Under the pieces are notes generated by a model. That model had not been told where the DNA came from. It worked only from the letters and a program-made list of their open reading frames with translations, and ran no database searches. A stretch of 64,000 bases of DNA from UBA8199 sp964507045 (lineage in GTDB: Bacteria > Verrucomicrobiota > Verrucomicrobiia > Limisphaerales > UBA8199): contig CAZDOO010000002.1 in NCBI GenBank assembly GCA_964507045.1, forward strand, positions 59,653 through 123,652. The letters are read 5' to 3'. Positions 32,942 to 44,140 of this stretch are shown here, in pieces. Position 1 is the first letter of the stretch. Every line of letters starts with the position of its first letter. The translations under genes and the position numbers were made by a program.

Positions 32942-35900
32942 ATGGTTATGACTGATACTACACTTGGTTCATCGGCGGCCCGCAAGCCGCGCCGCTGGCT
33001 CCGGGCACTGGCTTGGGGCCTGGGGATACTGATCGTTCTGCTCGTGGTCGTCTATTTTGTGGCGACCAGCTCGGCCTTTTTCACCGGCGTGATCCTGCCG
33101 CGCGTCAGCAAGACCGTGAATGCTCAAGTTACCGTGAGCGACGCCGCCATCAGCCCCTTCAAGCAGGTGATCCTGCACAACCTCAAGGTGCAAACCACAG
33201 GCACCGAGCCGCTGGTCACCGTCGCCGAAGTGCGCGCGCGCTACAACCTCATGGACGTTATCGGCGGCAACATCCGCGTGGACGAGGTGGTGCTGGCCTC
33301 GCCCACGGTGGCGTTGGTCGAGAATCCCGACGGGAGCAGCAACCTGGACCCGATCCTGAAGGCGCAGCAGCCGGCAGCGCCCGAGCCGAAGGCCACGCCG
33401 CCGGCCGGACCTTCCAAGCCGCTGCAGATTGACCTGAAGAAGTTCGCGGTGACCGACGCGACCATTCGCCGGTTGAAGCACCACAAGAACGGCACACACG
33501 ACCTGGCCGAGCTGTCGCATGTCAACTTCACGGTGGACGATCTGAAGAACGGCCAGACGGGCAAGCTCGCGCTGAATGCCGACGTCCGAGTCGAGAGCAC
33601 CAACGGGCTGATGCAAGCCCGGCTGGGCGGCAACTTCACCTTCGCCCTGGCGCCAGATTTGAAACCCGCTTCCGTCAAGGGCAGCACGCGACTGGATGTC
33701 AGCCGCGCGGAGGGCGCGCTGGCGGATTTCGCCATGCTCGGCGGCTTGCTCGAAGCGGAGGTCACGCCCACCGACATCAAGGAAGCGGCGCTGCGCTTTC
33801 AAAAGGGCGACACGCGCCTGGGCGAACTGCGGGTGAGCGGGCCGTTTGACATGGGGAAGACCGAGGGCCGCCTGAACATCACGCTGGCCTCCATTGACCG
33901 GCGGCTTTTGAACCTGATCGGCGCCAAGAACGGCATTGACTTCGGCCCCACGGCCATCAGCTCGACCAACCTGGTTGAGCTGGCCAAGGGTGGCTCGGTC
34001 ATTACTGCGCGCGGCCGGGTGGAGGTGGACAATTTCCAGGTGACCCGGACCAACCAGACCACGCCTCGGCTCGACCTGCGCAAGGAATACGATGTGACGG
34101 TTGATGGCGGGCAAAGCCTGGCCACGCTGCGCCGCCTGACGCTGACCGGCACTCAAAACGGCAACCCGCTGCTCAAGGCCGAGCTGACCAGCCCGATGCA
34201 AATCGCCTGGGGCAGCGCCAGCAATGCCGTCGGTGACTCGGCGCTCACCCTGACGGTCTCCAGCCTGAACCTTGCCGACTGGAAGCCCTTCGTGGGCGAT
34301 GCGGCCTCTTCGGGGATTGTGACGGCCAGGGCGAAAGTGCTTTCGCAACAGGCCGGCCGACAGGTGACCTTTGAACTCGACTCTCGCATGGACCACCTGA
34401 CCGCCAACCTCGGCGGCAACCAACTGTCGGACGCGACCGTTGATTTGCAGGCCAGCGGCAAGGCCGTGGACCTGAAACAATTCGACCTTGCCAGCTACAA
34501 GTTGGAAGTTGCGCGTCAGAACCAGACGCTGGCGACGGTGGCCGGCTCCGGCACCTGCGATACAGCCGCGGGCTCGGCGGATATGCAAGTCGCAGCCCGG
34601 GTGGCGCTGGCCCCGCTGCTCCAGGTCTTGCCGCAGCCGGACACGAGCGTCGCTTCGGGCACGGCGGACTTGAAGGCTCGCTTCATTCAAAAGCAGCAGA
34701 CCCAGACCGTGACCGGCACCCTAGCGCTGTCCGATTTCACGGGACAGTTCGGCAAGAACAAGCTGCGCAGCTTTGGCGCGACGGCGGACTTTGATGCAGT
34801 CATGACCCCGCAGCAAGTCGAAGTCCGCAAGGCTGCGGGCAAGCTGACCCAGGGCGCGAATGCCGGTGGCAGCTTCGATCTCACCGCGACGTATGACCTG
34901 GTGAAGAAATCCGCCGCCGTGACCGCCAGGCTGGTGGATATCAACCAGAACGGGGTGGGGGCGTTCCTCGAGCCGTTGCTGGCGGACAAGCAGCTCGTGT
35001 CGGTGGCGATCAACGCCCAGGCCACCGCCCAATACGACCCGCAAGGGGCGTCAGCGGTGAAAGGAGATTTGCTGGTGACGAACCTTGTGGTGAAGGATCC
35101 TGCCGGCCAGTTCCCCGCCTCTCCGTTGGAGGCAAAGCTGCAGGTGGATGCCTCGCTGCAGAAGCAGGTGGCCAATGTGCGCCAGTTCCAGATGACGCTG
35201 ACGCCGACGGCGCGCGCGGCCAACCAGGTGCAGTTGAGCGGCCAGGTGGACCTGTCCCGGACCAACGCTATTAAGGGCGACCTGAAACTGGCGGCTGACT
35301 CGCTCGACCTGACCAGCTATTACGACTTGTTCATGGGCGGGAAGAAGGCCGCCGGGCCGGCGCCGGCTGCAACCACGAGCGCGCCCGCGGCGACCGGTGC
35401 CGACCAGGAACCTGCCGCCATGCCGCTGCCACTCCGCAACTTCACCATCAGCGCGTCCGTTCGCCGGTGCTATTTGCACGAGGTGGAGATCGCCGATTGG
35501 CAGACCCTGCTGAAGATTGACGGCGGCCACGTGGTGTTGAATCCCTTCAAGCTGACGCTCAACGGCGCGCCGGTGAATACAACGCTGGACCTGGACCTGG
35601 GCGTGCCGGGCTGGAAGTACGACCTGTCTCTGAGCGCGCAAGCCGTTCCGCTGCCGCCGCTGGTCAACTCGTTCCAGCCGGAGCGCAAAGGGCAGATTGG
35701 CGGCACAGCGACCGCCCGGGGCAAGCTGAGCGGCGCGGGGATCACGGGCGCCAGCCTCCAGAAGAATCTCGCCGGGCAGTTCGAGATGAGCTCGACCAAC
35801 CTCAATTTCAACGTGGTAAACATCAAGAGCCGCATGCTCAAGAGCCTGATCAATGTGGTCGCGGCCATCCCTGAGTTGCTGCGCAATCCCACCAGCGGCG

Positions 35901-36538
35901 TTAGCTTGCTGCTCGGCAACTTGACGCAAGGCAAGGCCAGCACCGGCGGCGGGCTGGCGGATGACCTGCAGCGGTCGCCGATTGACTCTATCAACGCCAG
36001 CCTCACGGCCGGTTCCGGGCGCGTGAACCTCCAGCAGGCGGTGGTGCAGAGCGCGGCGTTCCGGGCCGACGCCAGCGGCGCGATCACCCTTGCTCCGGTG
36101 CTGACGAACTCCGCCCTCCAAATCCCCGTTGCGGTCTCGCTGAGCCAGGCCATCGCGCGGCGGATAAACCTTACCACCGCCACCAACACCGCTTACACCC
36201 GGCTGCCCGACTTTCTAACAATGCGCGGCACGATTGGTGAGCCGAAGACTGACATCAACAAGCTGGCTCTGGCCGGCGCCTTGCTCAAGAGCGTGAACGC
36301 CTTGGTTCCGGGTTCAGGCCAAGCCAGCGGGCTGGTGAGCAATACTCTCGGTGCCGTATCCGGCCTGACCACGAAACAAGCAGGCACAAACGAATCAGCC
36401 GGAGGAGTCGGCGGACTCCTGCAAAGCATTGGCGGCATTCTGGGCACCAATCCGCCCGCCGCCACCAATGCACCCGCGGCAACGAATGCGCCCATAGATG
36501 GCCTGATCAAAGGCCTCTTCGGGCCGAAGAAGCAATAG
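32942..36538 (+). CDS. AsmA-like giant envelope protein
   Basis: 1198 aa. N-terminal TM anchor (residues ~22-45: LAWGLGILIVLLVVVYFVAT), then AsmA/DUF748-type segments (VSDAAISPFKQVILHNLKVQ; LMDVIGGNIRVDEVVLASPT), a long repetitive beta-rich body and the AsmA_2 C-terminal region (~920-1100: GKLSGAGITGASLQKNLAGQ, FEMSSTNLNF...). AsmA/TamB/YhdP-class proteins form groove-like bridges that move lipids between inner and outer membrane. The tail (~1120-1198) is low-complexity Asn/Ala-rich. Single gene, no operon partner. Confidence 0.85.
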   Translation: MVMTDTTLGSSAARKPRRWLRALAWGLGILIVLLVVVYFVATSSAFFTGVILPRVSKTVNAQVTVSDAAISPFKQVILHNLKVQTTGTEPLVTVAEVRARYNLMDVIGGNIRVDEVVLASPTVALVENPDGSSNLDPILKAQQPAAPEPKATPPAGPSKPLQIDLKKFAVTDATIRRLKHHKNGTHDLAELSHVNFTVDDLKNGQTGKLALNADVRVESTNGLMQARLGGNFTFALAPDLKPASVKGSTRLDVSRAEGALADFAMLGGLLEAEVTPTDIKEAALRFQKGDTRLGELRVSGPFDMGKTEGRLNITLASIDRRLLNLIGAKNGIDFGPTAISSTNLVELAKGGSVITARGRVEVDNFQVTRTNQTTPRLDLRKEYDVTVDGGQSLATLRRLTLTGTQNGNPLLKAELTSPMQIAWGSASNAVGDSALTLTVSSLNLADWKPFVGDAASSGIVTARAKVLSQQAGRQVTFELDSRMDHLTANLGGNQLSDATVDLQASGKAVDLKQFDLASYKLEVARQNQTLATVAGSGTCDTAAGSADMQVAARVALAPLLQVLPQPDTSVASGTADLKARFIQKQQTQTVTGTLALSDFTGQFGKNKLRSFGATADFDAVMTPQQVEVRKAAGKLTQGANAGGSFDLTATYDLVKKSAAVTARLVDINQNGVGAFLEPLLADKQLVSVAINAQATAQYDPQGASAVKGDLLVTNLVVKDPAGQFPASPLEAKLQVDASLQKQVANVRQFQMTLTPTARAANQVQLSGQVDLSRTNAIKGDLKLAADSLDLTSYYDLFMGGKKAAGPAPAATTSAPAATGADQEPAAMPLPLRNFTISASVRRCYLHEVEIADWQTLLKIDGGHVVLNPFKLTLNGAPVNTTLDLDLGVPGWKYDLSLSAQAVPLPPLVNSFQPERKGQIGGTATARGKLSGAGITGASLQKNLAGQFEMSSTNLNFNVVNIKSRMLKSLINVVAAIPELLRNPTSGVSLLLGNLTQGKASTGGGLADDLQRSPIDSINASLTAGSGRVNLQQAVVQSAAFRADASGAITLAPVLTNSALQIPVAVSLSQAIARRINLTTATNTAYTRLPDFLTMRGTIGEPKTDINKLALAGALLKSVNALVPGSGQASGLVSNTLGAVSGLTTKQAGTNESAGGVGGLLQSIGGILGTNPPAATNAPAATNAPIDGLIKGLFGPKKQ

Positions 36539-36727
36539 GTTAGGCTGGAAGCATGAGGCGGCGCATAACCAGGCCGCAGTGGCCGTCAACGACAGGCGCG
36601 CCACACCAGCGGCTGCCACCGCGCGAGACAAGGACGCCACTATCAAGAACATGAGCGAGGTGGCGATGGAGATTCCGAAAACCCGGGTATCAGCTGCAAG
36701 CAGCAACGCGGGCTGGTGACAGGGGGC

Positions 36728-38141
<1,414 letters not shown>

Positions 38142-38158
<17 letters not shown>

Positions 38159-39185
38159 CCTGGGGTGCGGGCGGGAGCACGATGGTGAAAGTGGTCCCGC
38201 GATCGGGCTGGGTTTCGTATTGAATGACGCCGCCGTGCTTTTCCACGATGCGGGCGGCGATGGGCAGGCCAAGGCCGGTGCCCTGCTCTTTGGTGGTGAA
38301 GAAGGGGTCGAAGAGCCGTTTCTGGACTTCGGGGGGCATGCCTTTGCCGGTGTCGCTGATGTCGATCACGACGGCATTGACAGTTCGTTTGTAGAGAACC
38401 TCCCGGTGCAGTCGGGAGCGCACGACAACCGTGCCGCCAGGCTTCATGCTGTCGGCGCCATTCTGAATGAAATTGATCAACACCTGTTTCATCTTGTCCG
38501 GGTCCACGCGGACCGGCTTATCCGTGCGCAGCTCCAGCTTGAGCTTAATGGACCGCGCGGCCAAGTCGGATTGGAGGAGGTCGCAGGTGGCGCGGAGGAG
38601 TTGGCCGACGGGCATGGTTTGCAGGTCCGGCTCAGCGGGGCGGGCGAACTGGAGGAAGTCACGCACGATAGACTCAAGGCGGTTGATCTCGTTGTGGATA
38701 ACCTCCAGGTCCTCGTGCTCGGAAGTGCCGGGTGTGAGGCTGCTCTTGAGTGTGAAGAGCCGGACCTTGATCGCGGTGAGGGGATTGCGGATTTCGTGGG
38801 CAATGCCGGCGGCAAAGACGCCGAGCGAGGCGAGCTTCTCCTGACGCTCGATGGTGGCCCGGCTTTCGGTCAAGGTGGAACGCAGGGGAGCGACCGTGCG
38901 ACGATAGATCAGGAGCACGACGACCGCACCGCTGATCAGCAGGCCAAGGAGAGACAAGAAGAGGAATTGCTGGATGCGGGTCAGGGCAAGATTGGTCTCG
39001 GTGACGAAACGTTCGGCCGCGGAGCGATCAGCGGCAGTGAGTCGTTCGATTTGCTGGACGTTCATCTCGGCCCGGAGGGTGCTGATCTGCCGCCAGGCGG
39101 TTCGTTCGGCCCAGACCAGGGCCGCCACGACAAGAGCGGCGGCGATCAAGAGTTCGGTGAGCCGAAATGGCGTCTTTGCGGTCAT
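38142..39185 (-). CDS. Membrane histidine kinase, partner of the NtrC-type regulator
   Basis: 347 aa. Two TM helices (~11-26 and ~75-94) enclose a small ~48-residue periplasmic loop, so sensing is probably membrane-based or via a partner. HisKA H-box GIAHEIRNPLTAIKVRLFTL (His130), N-box INFIQNGADS, G1 DISDTGKGMPPE, F-box FDPFFTTK, G2 GTGLGLPIA. It overlaps the regulator gene, so the two are made together. Confidence 0.95.
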
Positions 39186-39221
39186 GGGCTTAGGCCGTGC
39201 CAGTTTAACCGGGGGGAGTAT

Positions 39222-39359
39222 TCAGTGCGAAACAAAAACATCGGGCCCCGGGGCGGCGGCGGTGCGCGCCTCCAGCAGAGCCTGGAGATGGCGGCCCGCG
39301 CCGGTGATTTCCAGCCGCCCCTCGGGAAGCGCGACGAGATCAGCGCCCGGAAGTGTCAT
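39222..39359 (-). CDS. Possible 45-residue protein after the receiver gene
   Basis: The ATG at 39359 shares its A with the TAA stop of the upstream receiver gene (TAATG), a typical coupling junction. The product begins MTLPGADLVALPEGRLEITG and ends PGPDVFVSH. It has no recognised family but balanced composition. It lies between two signalling units on the same strand. It could equally be spacer DNA. Confidence 0.3.
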   Translation of the reverse strand: MTLPGADLVALPEGRLEITGAGRHLQALLEARTAAAPGPDVFVSH

Positions 39360-39796
39360 TACGACTCGTCGCACAGGCGCGGGATGCGCCGCGGCGCGCT
39401 GGGAAAGAGCTTTCGGATCGTGGATTGCAGCGCTGTAGACATGTCCGCCGCTTTACCCACAAAACCATCAGCGCCCGCAGCTTTGGCGGCGGCTCGAATT
39501 CCTGGGTGGTCGTCCGTGGTCATGATGATGACAGCGACCGGGTTGTCGTTGCGCGCCTTAATGCGCCGGGTGGCTTCAAGGCCGCTCATGCCTGGCAGGC
39601 GCACGTCCATCAGGACCAAATCGGGCTTAAGGGACTCCGCGTGGCGCAGAGCGTGGCGTCCGTTGACCACTGTGCCCACGAGTTCGAAGCCTGGGTGCTG
39701 CCGGAAAAAGGAGGTCAGGGTTCTCAAAATGTGGGGGGAGTCGTCCACGATTAGGAGACGAATTGGCTTATTGCTGCGGTTGTCTTGCCGGCACAT
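39359..39796 (-). CDS. Receiver-domain response regulator (NarL/CheB-type receiver)
   Basis: 145 aa from ATG 39796. PIRLLIVDDSPHILRTLTSF, phospho-Asp64 in LVLMDVRLPGMSGLEATRRI, Thr in IIMTTDDH; the usual Lys is seen as GKAADM. The receiver resembles those of the NarL/FixJ group, but the LuxR-type HTH is absent, replaced by a ~20-residue basic tail (SAPRRIPRLCDES). Three extra upstream codon blocks in frame are Pro/Ser-rich and not used. Confidence 0.8.
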   Translation of the reverse strand: MCRQDNRSNKPIRLLIVDDSPHILRTLTSFFRQHPGFELVGTVVNGRHALRHAESLKPDLVLMDVRLPGMSGLEATRRIKARNDNPVAVIIMTTDDHPGIRAAAKAAGADGFVGKAADMSTALQSTIRKLFPSAPRRIPRLCDES

Positions 39797-40258
39797 AAGG
39801 CTGCTGCTATTAGCCGGTACCGTGCCACGCGTGGGCGGAGGAGCCGGCTGCAAGGTATGCGCCGGTGAGGGAGAGTTGATCGGGCGGGGTTTTTGCGATG
39901 CTGCTCGCAGCCTGGAGGCCTGGTCAGAAAGCGTGCGCGCATGGGCGGCCGGCAGCCAGAGCGCCAGTAAGTTTGTCACGCGAGGGTGATTCAAACGACA
40001 CAAAAGGAACCGGGAGCGGAACAAAAGCACCCGATATCGGTGATCCTGGGAGGGCGAACTCGCAGGGAAGACGTGATTTCTGCGCGTGGAGGTCCGCTGG
40101 CACGGGGCCAGCTAAGGCGGGGAGATGAAGTGGCGCGGCAAGGAAAGCCGCGCTCGACAGAGAGGCGAATGCTTATGAGGACGAACGCCAACGCGGCGCC
40201 GCCGCTGACAGCGAGCGGGGCGAGAAAAGTGGACGTGACTTCCTGGAGGGAAGAGTCC
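39797..40258. other. Divergent intergenic region
   Basis: About 460 bp between the leftward receiver gene and rightward HPF. Open frames here are arginine-rich by-products of GC bias. It must hold two divergent promoters, but I cannot pick out -35/-10 boxes with confidence. Confidence 0.4.
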
Positions 40259-40624
40259 ATGGACATTCTCATTCGGGTCGATGGGGTGGTGCTGAGCGAT
40301 GAGCTGCGCGGCGCCGTGAGCCGGAAAATCGGGCGGGCGCGGCGGTACGCGCCGGGGGCCCTGCGGGCACGCGTGCAGTTGCATAAGGTGCGGCCGAATC
40401 CATCGCCGGCGCAGTTCCGGGCTCGGGTGCACTATGAGGTGCCAGGGAACGATGTGGTAGCGGAGCACACGGCGCACGACCCAGTGGCGGCGCTGGACGC
40501 AGTAGCGTACAAGATGGAGAGGAAGCTTCGGCGGCGGAAGACGGCGCGGCTGGTCCGAGGGGTGCGGTGTCACCGGGCGAACGCCCGCCAGTGGCGAGCC
40601 GCAGGGAATGTCTGCGTAGTGTAA
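40259..40624 (+). CDS. Ribosome hibernation promoting factor, short HPF/RaiA type
   Basis: 121 aa from ATG 40259, preceded by a strong Shine-Dalgarno (GGAGGGAAGAGTCC). The first ~100 residues follow the beta-alpha-beta-beta-beta-alpha HPF fold (MDILIRVDGVVLSDELRGAV; ARVQLHKVRPNPSPAQFRAR; HDPVAALDAVAYKMERKLRR) with the basic RNA-binding face. HPF/RaiA proteins idle 70S ribosomes during stress. The ~20-residue tail lacks the dimerisation domain of long HPF. First gene of the stress island. Confidence 0.75.
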   Translation: MDILIRVDGVVLSDELRGAVSRKIGRARRYAPGALRARVQLHKVRPNPSPAQFRARVHYEVPGNDVVAEHTAHDPVAALDAVAYKMERKLRRRKTARLVRGVRCHRANARQWRAAGNVCVV

Positions 40625-40636
40625 AGGGGGGGCCGC

Positions 40637-41806
40637 ATGCGGGTGTTCATTCTGGGCGCGGGCGCGACAGGAGGCTTGCTGGCGCAACTGCTGCGACGGC
40701 GAGGGCACACCGTGTGGTGCGGGGACCGCAACCCGGAACGGGCGCGTCGGTTTGCAGGTCGGGCGATGGAATGTCGGCAGGCGAACGGGCGGAGCGTGCG
40801 GTCGGTGGTGCGGGCGGCACGCGGGTGCCAACTGCTGGTCAATGCGGCGGCGGCCGTTTTTAACGAAACGGTGATTCGGGCGGCCTTGCGGCTGCGAGTT
40901 CACTATTTGGACCTGGCGTCGCATCTGTCGCGCAACCCGTTTAAGGCGGAGCAGCTCCGTTACGAGGATGATTTTGCGCGCCGGGGGCGTTTGGCGTTGA
41001 TCAACGCGGGCGTGGCTCCCGGGCTGACGAACCTGCTGGTGGCGGCGTGCGCGGACACGCTAGACGACGTGGACCAGGTCCGTATCCGGCTGTTTGAAGA
41101 CGTTGAGAGCGACGCGCCGGTATCAACGTGGTCGGCGGAGGTGGCCCATGACGAAGCGATTTCACGGCCGCGTGTGTATCGCGACGGGCGGTTTCGACTG
41201 GCGCGGCGGTTCAGCGGGGCGGAGTGGTTTCGGTTTCCGAGGCCCATCGGCAGGTCGCGGGTGGTGCTCGCAGCCCAGGACGAGGCGGCGACGCTGCCGC
41301 GGTTCATCGAAATGAATGACCTGGATGTGAAGATTGGGGGTAACGAGATTGACCGGCTGCGGCGGTGGTATTCGCAGGGAAAGCTGCGGACGTCCGATGA
41401 TCGTGTGAATCGCCGCTTTCCTGATACCGTCTCGCCGGCGGAAGTGGCCGAGCTGATGCGGCGGGGGAAGCTGCAGAACGCGCGGTTCGCGGTGTGCGTA
41501 GTGGTCAGCGGGTGGAAGGGGCGGCGGCGGGTGGAGCGGCGGCGCTGTTGCATGTTTCCAAGCTTGTCGCGGTTGCGGCGGGAGGGGACGGGGGGTACTC
41601 CGATTGCGTTTGCCACCGCGCAATGCGCGGCGGTGTTCGTGGAGGCATTCCCGGGACACTTGGCGGGGGTGTATCCTCCGGAAGCCCTGTCGGCGAAGGT
41701 GCGGGGTGGAATCCTGCGAGGCATGAGCCGGCGTGGATTTCGATTCGAGAGAGGCACGACGCGGGTGGCCGGCAAGGCCGAAGAAAGGGAGGGAAGCCAT
41801 GTGTGA
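40637..41806 (+). CDS. Saccharopine dehydrogenase-like protein
   Basis: 389 aa. N-terminal Rossmann motif MRVFILGAGATGGLLAQLLR (GxGxxG), then LLVNAAAAVFNETVIRAALR, HYLDLASHLSR and the superfamily motif INAGVAPGLTNLLVAAC. The C-terminal half is Arg-rich and diverged. This superfamily (saccharopine reductase, carboxynorspermidine and homospermidine synthases) makes or breaks secondary amines with NAD(P)H. It is the first of three family members within 10 kb; 12 nt after hpf, so likely co-transcribed. Confidence 0.8.
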   Translation: MRVFILGAGATGGLLAQLLRRRGHTVWCGDRNPERARRFAGRAMECRQANGRSVRSVVRAARGCQLLVNAAAAVFNETVIRAALRLRVHYLDLASHLSRNPFKAEQLRYEDDFARRGRLALINAGVAPGLTNLLVAACADTLDDVDQVRIRLFEDVESDAPVSTWSAEVAHDEAISRPRVYRDGRFRLARRFSGAEWFRFPRPIGRSRVVLAAQDEAATLPRFIEMNDLDVKIGGNEIDRLRRWYSQGKLRTSDDRVNRRFPDTVSPAEVAELMRRGKLQNARFAVCVVVSGWKGRRRVERRRCCMFPSLSRLRREGTGGTPIAFATAQCAAVFVEAFPGHLAGVYPPEALSAKVRGGILRGMSRRGFRFERGTTRVAGKAEEREGSHV

Positions 41807-42019
41807 GCGGAGGGTTCCAGTCGCGGTTGTGGCGGGTGGGGCAGCGTTGGGAGAGAAGGAGGCCGGGCAATGTGTATTGGCAGAGGCGAAGGAGCGTTGC
41901 CTGCGGCTGGCTCCGCGGCAAAGAGTTGTTTCGTTCGGCCAAAGTCGTGGTCAACGGCTTGAGGAACGGCCTGGCAGCCGGTGGTGGCGAAGCAAACAAC
42001 AAAGAGAAAGGACAAGACC

Positions 42020-43426
42020 ATGTATAAGGATGCCTATGCAGCCAGCACTATCGCGCGTGAAATCGAACCGGTTCCCCCCACAAGAGGGTTGCGGGGACCG
42101 GCCTGGCGTGAAGGCGTCGCTGTCAGCGGCCGGAGGGGACGCAACCGATCGGCGCGGCGGGCCCGGTCCTCGGATTGGGGGCCAGCGGCCTCCGGGCCGG
42201 GACGGCGGCGCCCGAATCTTCTGATCGCGGGCGCTTCGGGTCACGTCGCCCGGGCGTTCTTGCAGCGATTGGAGCTTCGGCGCGCAGACTTCGGACGTCT
42301 GGTATTGCTGGACCCGGAGGAGCACGTGTTGCGGGACAGGCATCTGGACCATGACAGGCTGGATTATGAGTTCGTGCGTTGCCGGCTCAGCTTTCCGGAG
42401 GCTACGGCGTACTACCATGGGCTGCTGCGCCGACACGAGATTGACATCGTGCTGGATGTGACAGATCTGGACACGATGCCGATCCTGACGGCGACGGATG
42501 CCGCGGGCGTTTCGTACGTCAACACCGCGTTGAACGATGGAAAACGGAGCGTGGCAGACGTGGTAGCCGCGCTCCATCCGACGCGGGATCAGGAGCGCGG
42601 GGCGGCGCACATCATCAGTTCAGGGATGAATCCCGGCGTGGTGAACATCTGGGTGTGGGATAGCTACCAGCGCTATGGGGCTCCCGACGAGATAGTGCAC
42701 TTTGAATACGACACGTCGGTGCCCGTGGCGGGCTGGCGCCCGATGATTACCTGGTCGCGGCAGGAATTTCTGAGCGAAACGGTCTGGGAGCCGACGGGGC
42801 AGGTGGAGGAGGGGAGGCTCCGGATGTTTTCGGCCAATGCACTGGAGCGCCGGGAGGATTTGCGGCCGATCATGGAGCCAGTGGTGCCGTTGTCGTCGTA
42901 CCCGCGGGGGCTGGTGGTGCTGCACGAGGAGAACGTGAAGCTGGGCTGGAAGCTGGGCGCTTCCTCGAGATACGTCTACGCCATTCATCCAAGGACAATG
43001 GAATACTTGGCCCGGCTGTGGCGAGAGCGCGGCCGGGTGGACATCGGCGACCTAGAAGTGGGCGACAACACGTCGGTGCCGCTGACCGGGGCGGACACGA
43101 TCGGCGTGCGTCTGGATTATGAGGACAAGCAGGTGTACTACGTTCACAGTCTGGCGAACAGCGCGGTGACCGGAACGAATGCAACGTGCGCGCAAGTGGC
43201 CGTGGGGGTGGACGCGGCGTTGTCCGCGCTCCTGGCGGGGCGTCTGGCACCGCGCCTTTATTTTGCCAGCGACCTTTATGGCACGGTGTATCGGGACGTT
43301 GTGTTCAGCGGTCTGGAAGTGGAACATTTTGTATTCGCGAAGGAGGTCGGCGCGCTGACTCTACAGCGGCACCTGCCGGTGATGCGCCGGCGGTTCACCC
43401 ACGCATGGGAACACGCAGTCGTGTAG
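42020..43426 (+). CDS. Homospermidine synthase-like saccharopine dehydrogenase family protein
   Basis: 468 aa from ATG 42020 (AAAGGACAAGACC precedes it). An Arg/Pro-rich ~60-residue N-terminal extension precedes the Rossmann segment RPNLLIAGASGHVARAFLQR. Landmarks: IVLDVTDLDTMPILTATDAA, SYVNTALND, ISSGMNPGVVNIWVWDSYQR (the NPG motif shared with the other two paralogues), WRPMITWSRQEFLSETVWEP. The middle fold resembles homospermidine synthase more than the first paralogue does. Substrate unknown; a role in polyamine or opine-type chemistry is inferred from the neighbour at 48.4 kb. Confidence 0.75.
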   Translation: MYKDAYAASTIAREIEPVPPTRGLRGPAWREGVAVSGRRGRNRSARRARSSDWGPAASGPGRRRPNLLIAGASGHVARAFLQRLELRRADFGRLVLLDPEEHVLRDRHLDHDRLDYEFVRCRLSFPEATAYYHGLLRRHEIDIVLDVTDLDTMPILTATDAAGVSYVNTALNDGKRSVADVVAALHPTRDQERGAAHIISSGMNPGVVNIWVWDSYQRYGAPDEIVHFEYDTSVPVAGWRPMITWSRQEFLSETVWEPTGQVEEGRLRMFSANALERREDLRPIMEPVVPLSSYPRGLVVLHEENVKLGWKLGASSRYVYAIHPRTMEYLARLWRERGRVDIGDLEVGDNTSVPLTGADTIGVRLDYEDKQVYYVHSLANSAVTGTNATCAQVAVGVDAALSALLAGRLAPRLYFASDLYGTVYRDVVFSGLEVEHFVFAKEVGALTLQRHLPVMRRRFTHAWEHAVV

Positions 43427-43503
43427 AGCGAAGATTGCGGCAGGCAGGGGAGCGAGTAAGGGAGGTTGATCCGGGATTCTGGCGAGCGGGAATGAATATA
43501 GGG

Positions 43504-43842
43504 TCAGGTGGTCACTGATTTGGAAAAGAGGTTGAGCACGATTACGCCGGCGACGATGAGGCCGATACCGATGAACGCTCCCAAGTCGAGACGCTGGCCT
43601 TAAACGGCCCAGCTGAGCAGGGCAACCAGGGCAACGCCGACGCCAGACCAGATGGCGTAGGAAATGCCGAGGGGGATGGTGCGCAGGGTGAGCGAGAGGA
43701 AGTAGAAGGCGGTCGCGTAGCCAGCCACAACCAGAAGCGAAGGGATCCAGCGGGTGAACCCCTGCGCGGCTTTGAGGGCGGAGGTGGCTATAACTTCGGA
43801 CACGATGGCTAGGGCCAGATAGACCCATTGCCTGGGGGTCAT
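43504..43842 (-). pseudogene. EmrE-like SMR efflux gene interrupted by one in-frame TAA
   Basis: The frame from ATG 43842 reads MTPRQWVYLALAIVSEVIAT, with the essential Glu at residue 16 (EmrE Glu14), GFTRWIPSL, LRTIPLGISYAIWSGVGVAL and LLSWAV, then TAA at 43602-43600 (codon 81). It continues immediately in the same frame GQRLDLGAFIGIGLIVAGVI, VLNLFSKS to a natural stop at 43504. The order matches EmrE end to end (FFGQRLDLPA there), so one codon corresponding to EmrE Phe79 has become a stop. The fourth TM helix is lost unless read through. SMR proteins export quaternary cations, guanidinium or polyamines. Confidence 0.85.
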
Positions 43843-44140
43843 GAGAGCGTAAGAGCGAACTGGGGACAAAGCGATTGTTGCCGGAGGCGGGGCTGGACGT
43901 GGGGCGGAGCGCGGGGATGCCGGCGCGTGGGGTGAGCGCCGGATGCGGGCCGGGAGAATGACAGTTGAGGGGACGAAACAAATCAGTCCGCCGCCGGGAC
44001 CAAATGAACCGCCCGGCGGGGCGGGGCGCAGAGGAAGTATGTTCAATTTTGCGCGAAACCGGGCGGAAATGGGCGCGAGAATTCTGTGGCACGACATCCG
44101 CTAAAGGAGAAGGCAACAACCGACTGTGACTCTCAGAGAC

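Noticed and set aside
39188..39202. TGGCACG with GC at -12 spacing on the minus strand before the histidine kinase
   Set aside because: The element ends only 3 nt before the kinase start codon, so a transcript would start inside the gene; the TT at -12 is also replaced by AA.
41799..42224. Frame starting MCERRVPVAVVAGG between the first two saccharopine dehydrogenase-like genes
   Set aside because: The start overlaps the upstream stop attractively, but the frame soon becomes Arg/Gly-rich and runs through the real start and N-terminus of the next gene.
43504..43842. Recoding of TAA as an amino acid in this organism
   Set aside because: Many other genes in the window end normally at TAA, so general reassignment is excluded; only a local mutation, an error or readthrough remains.
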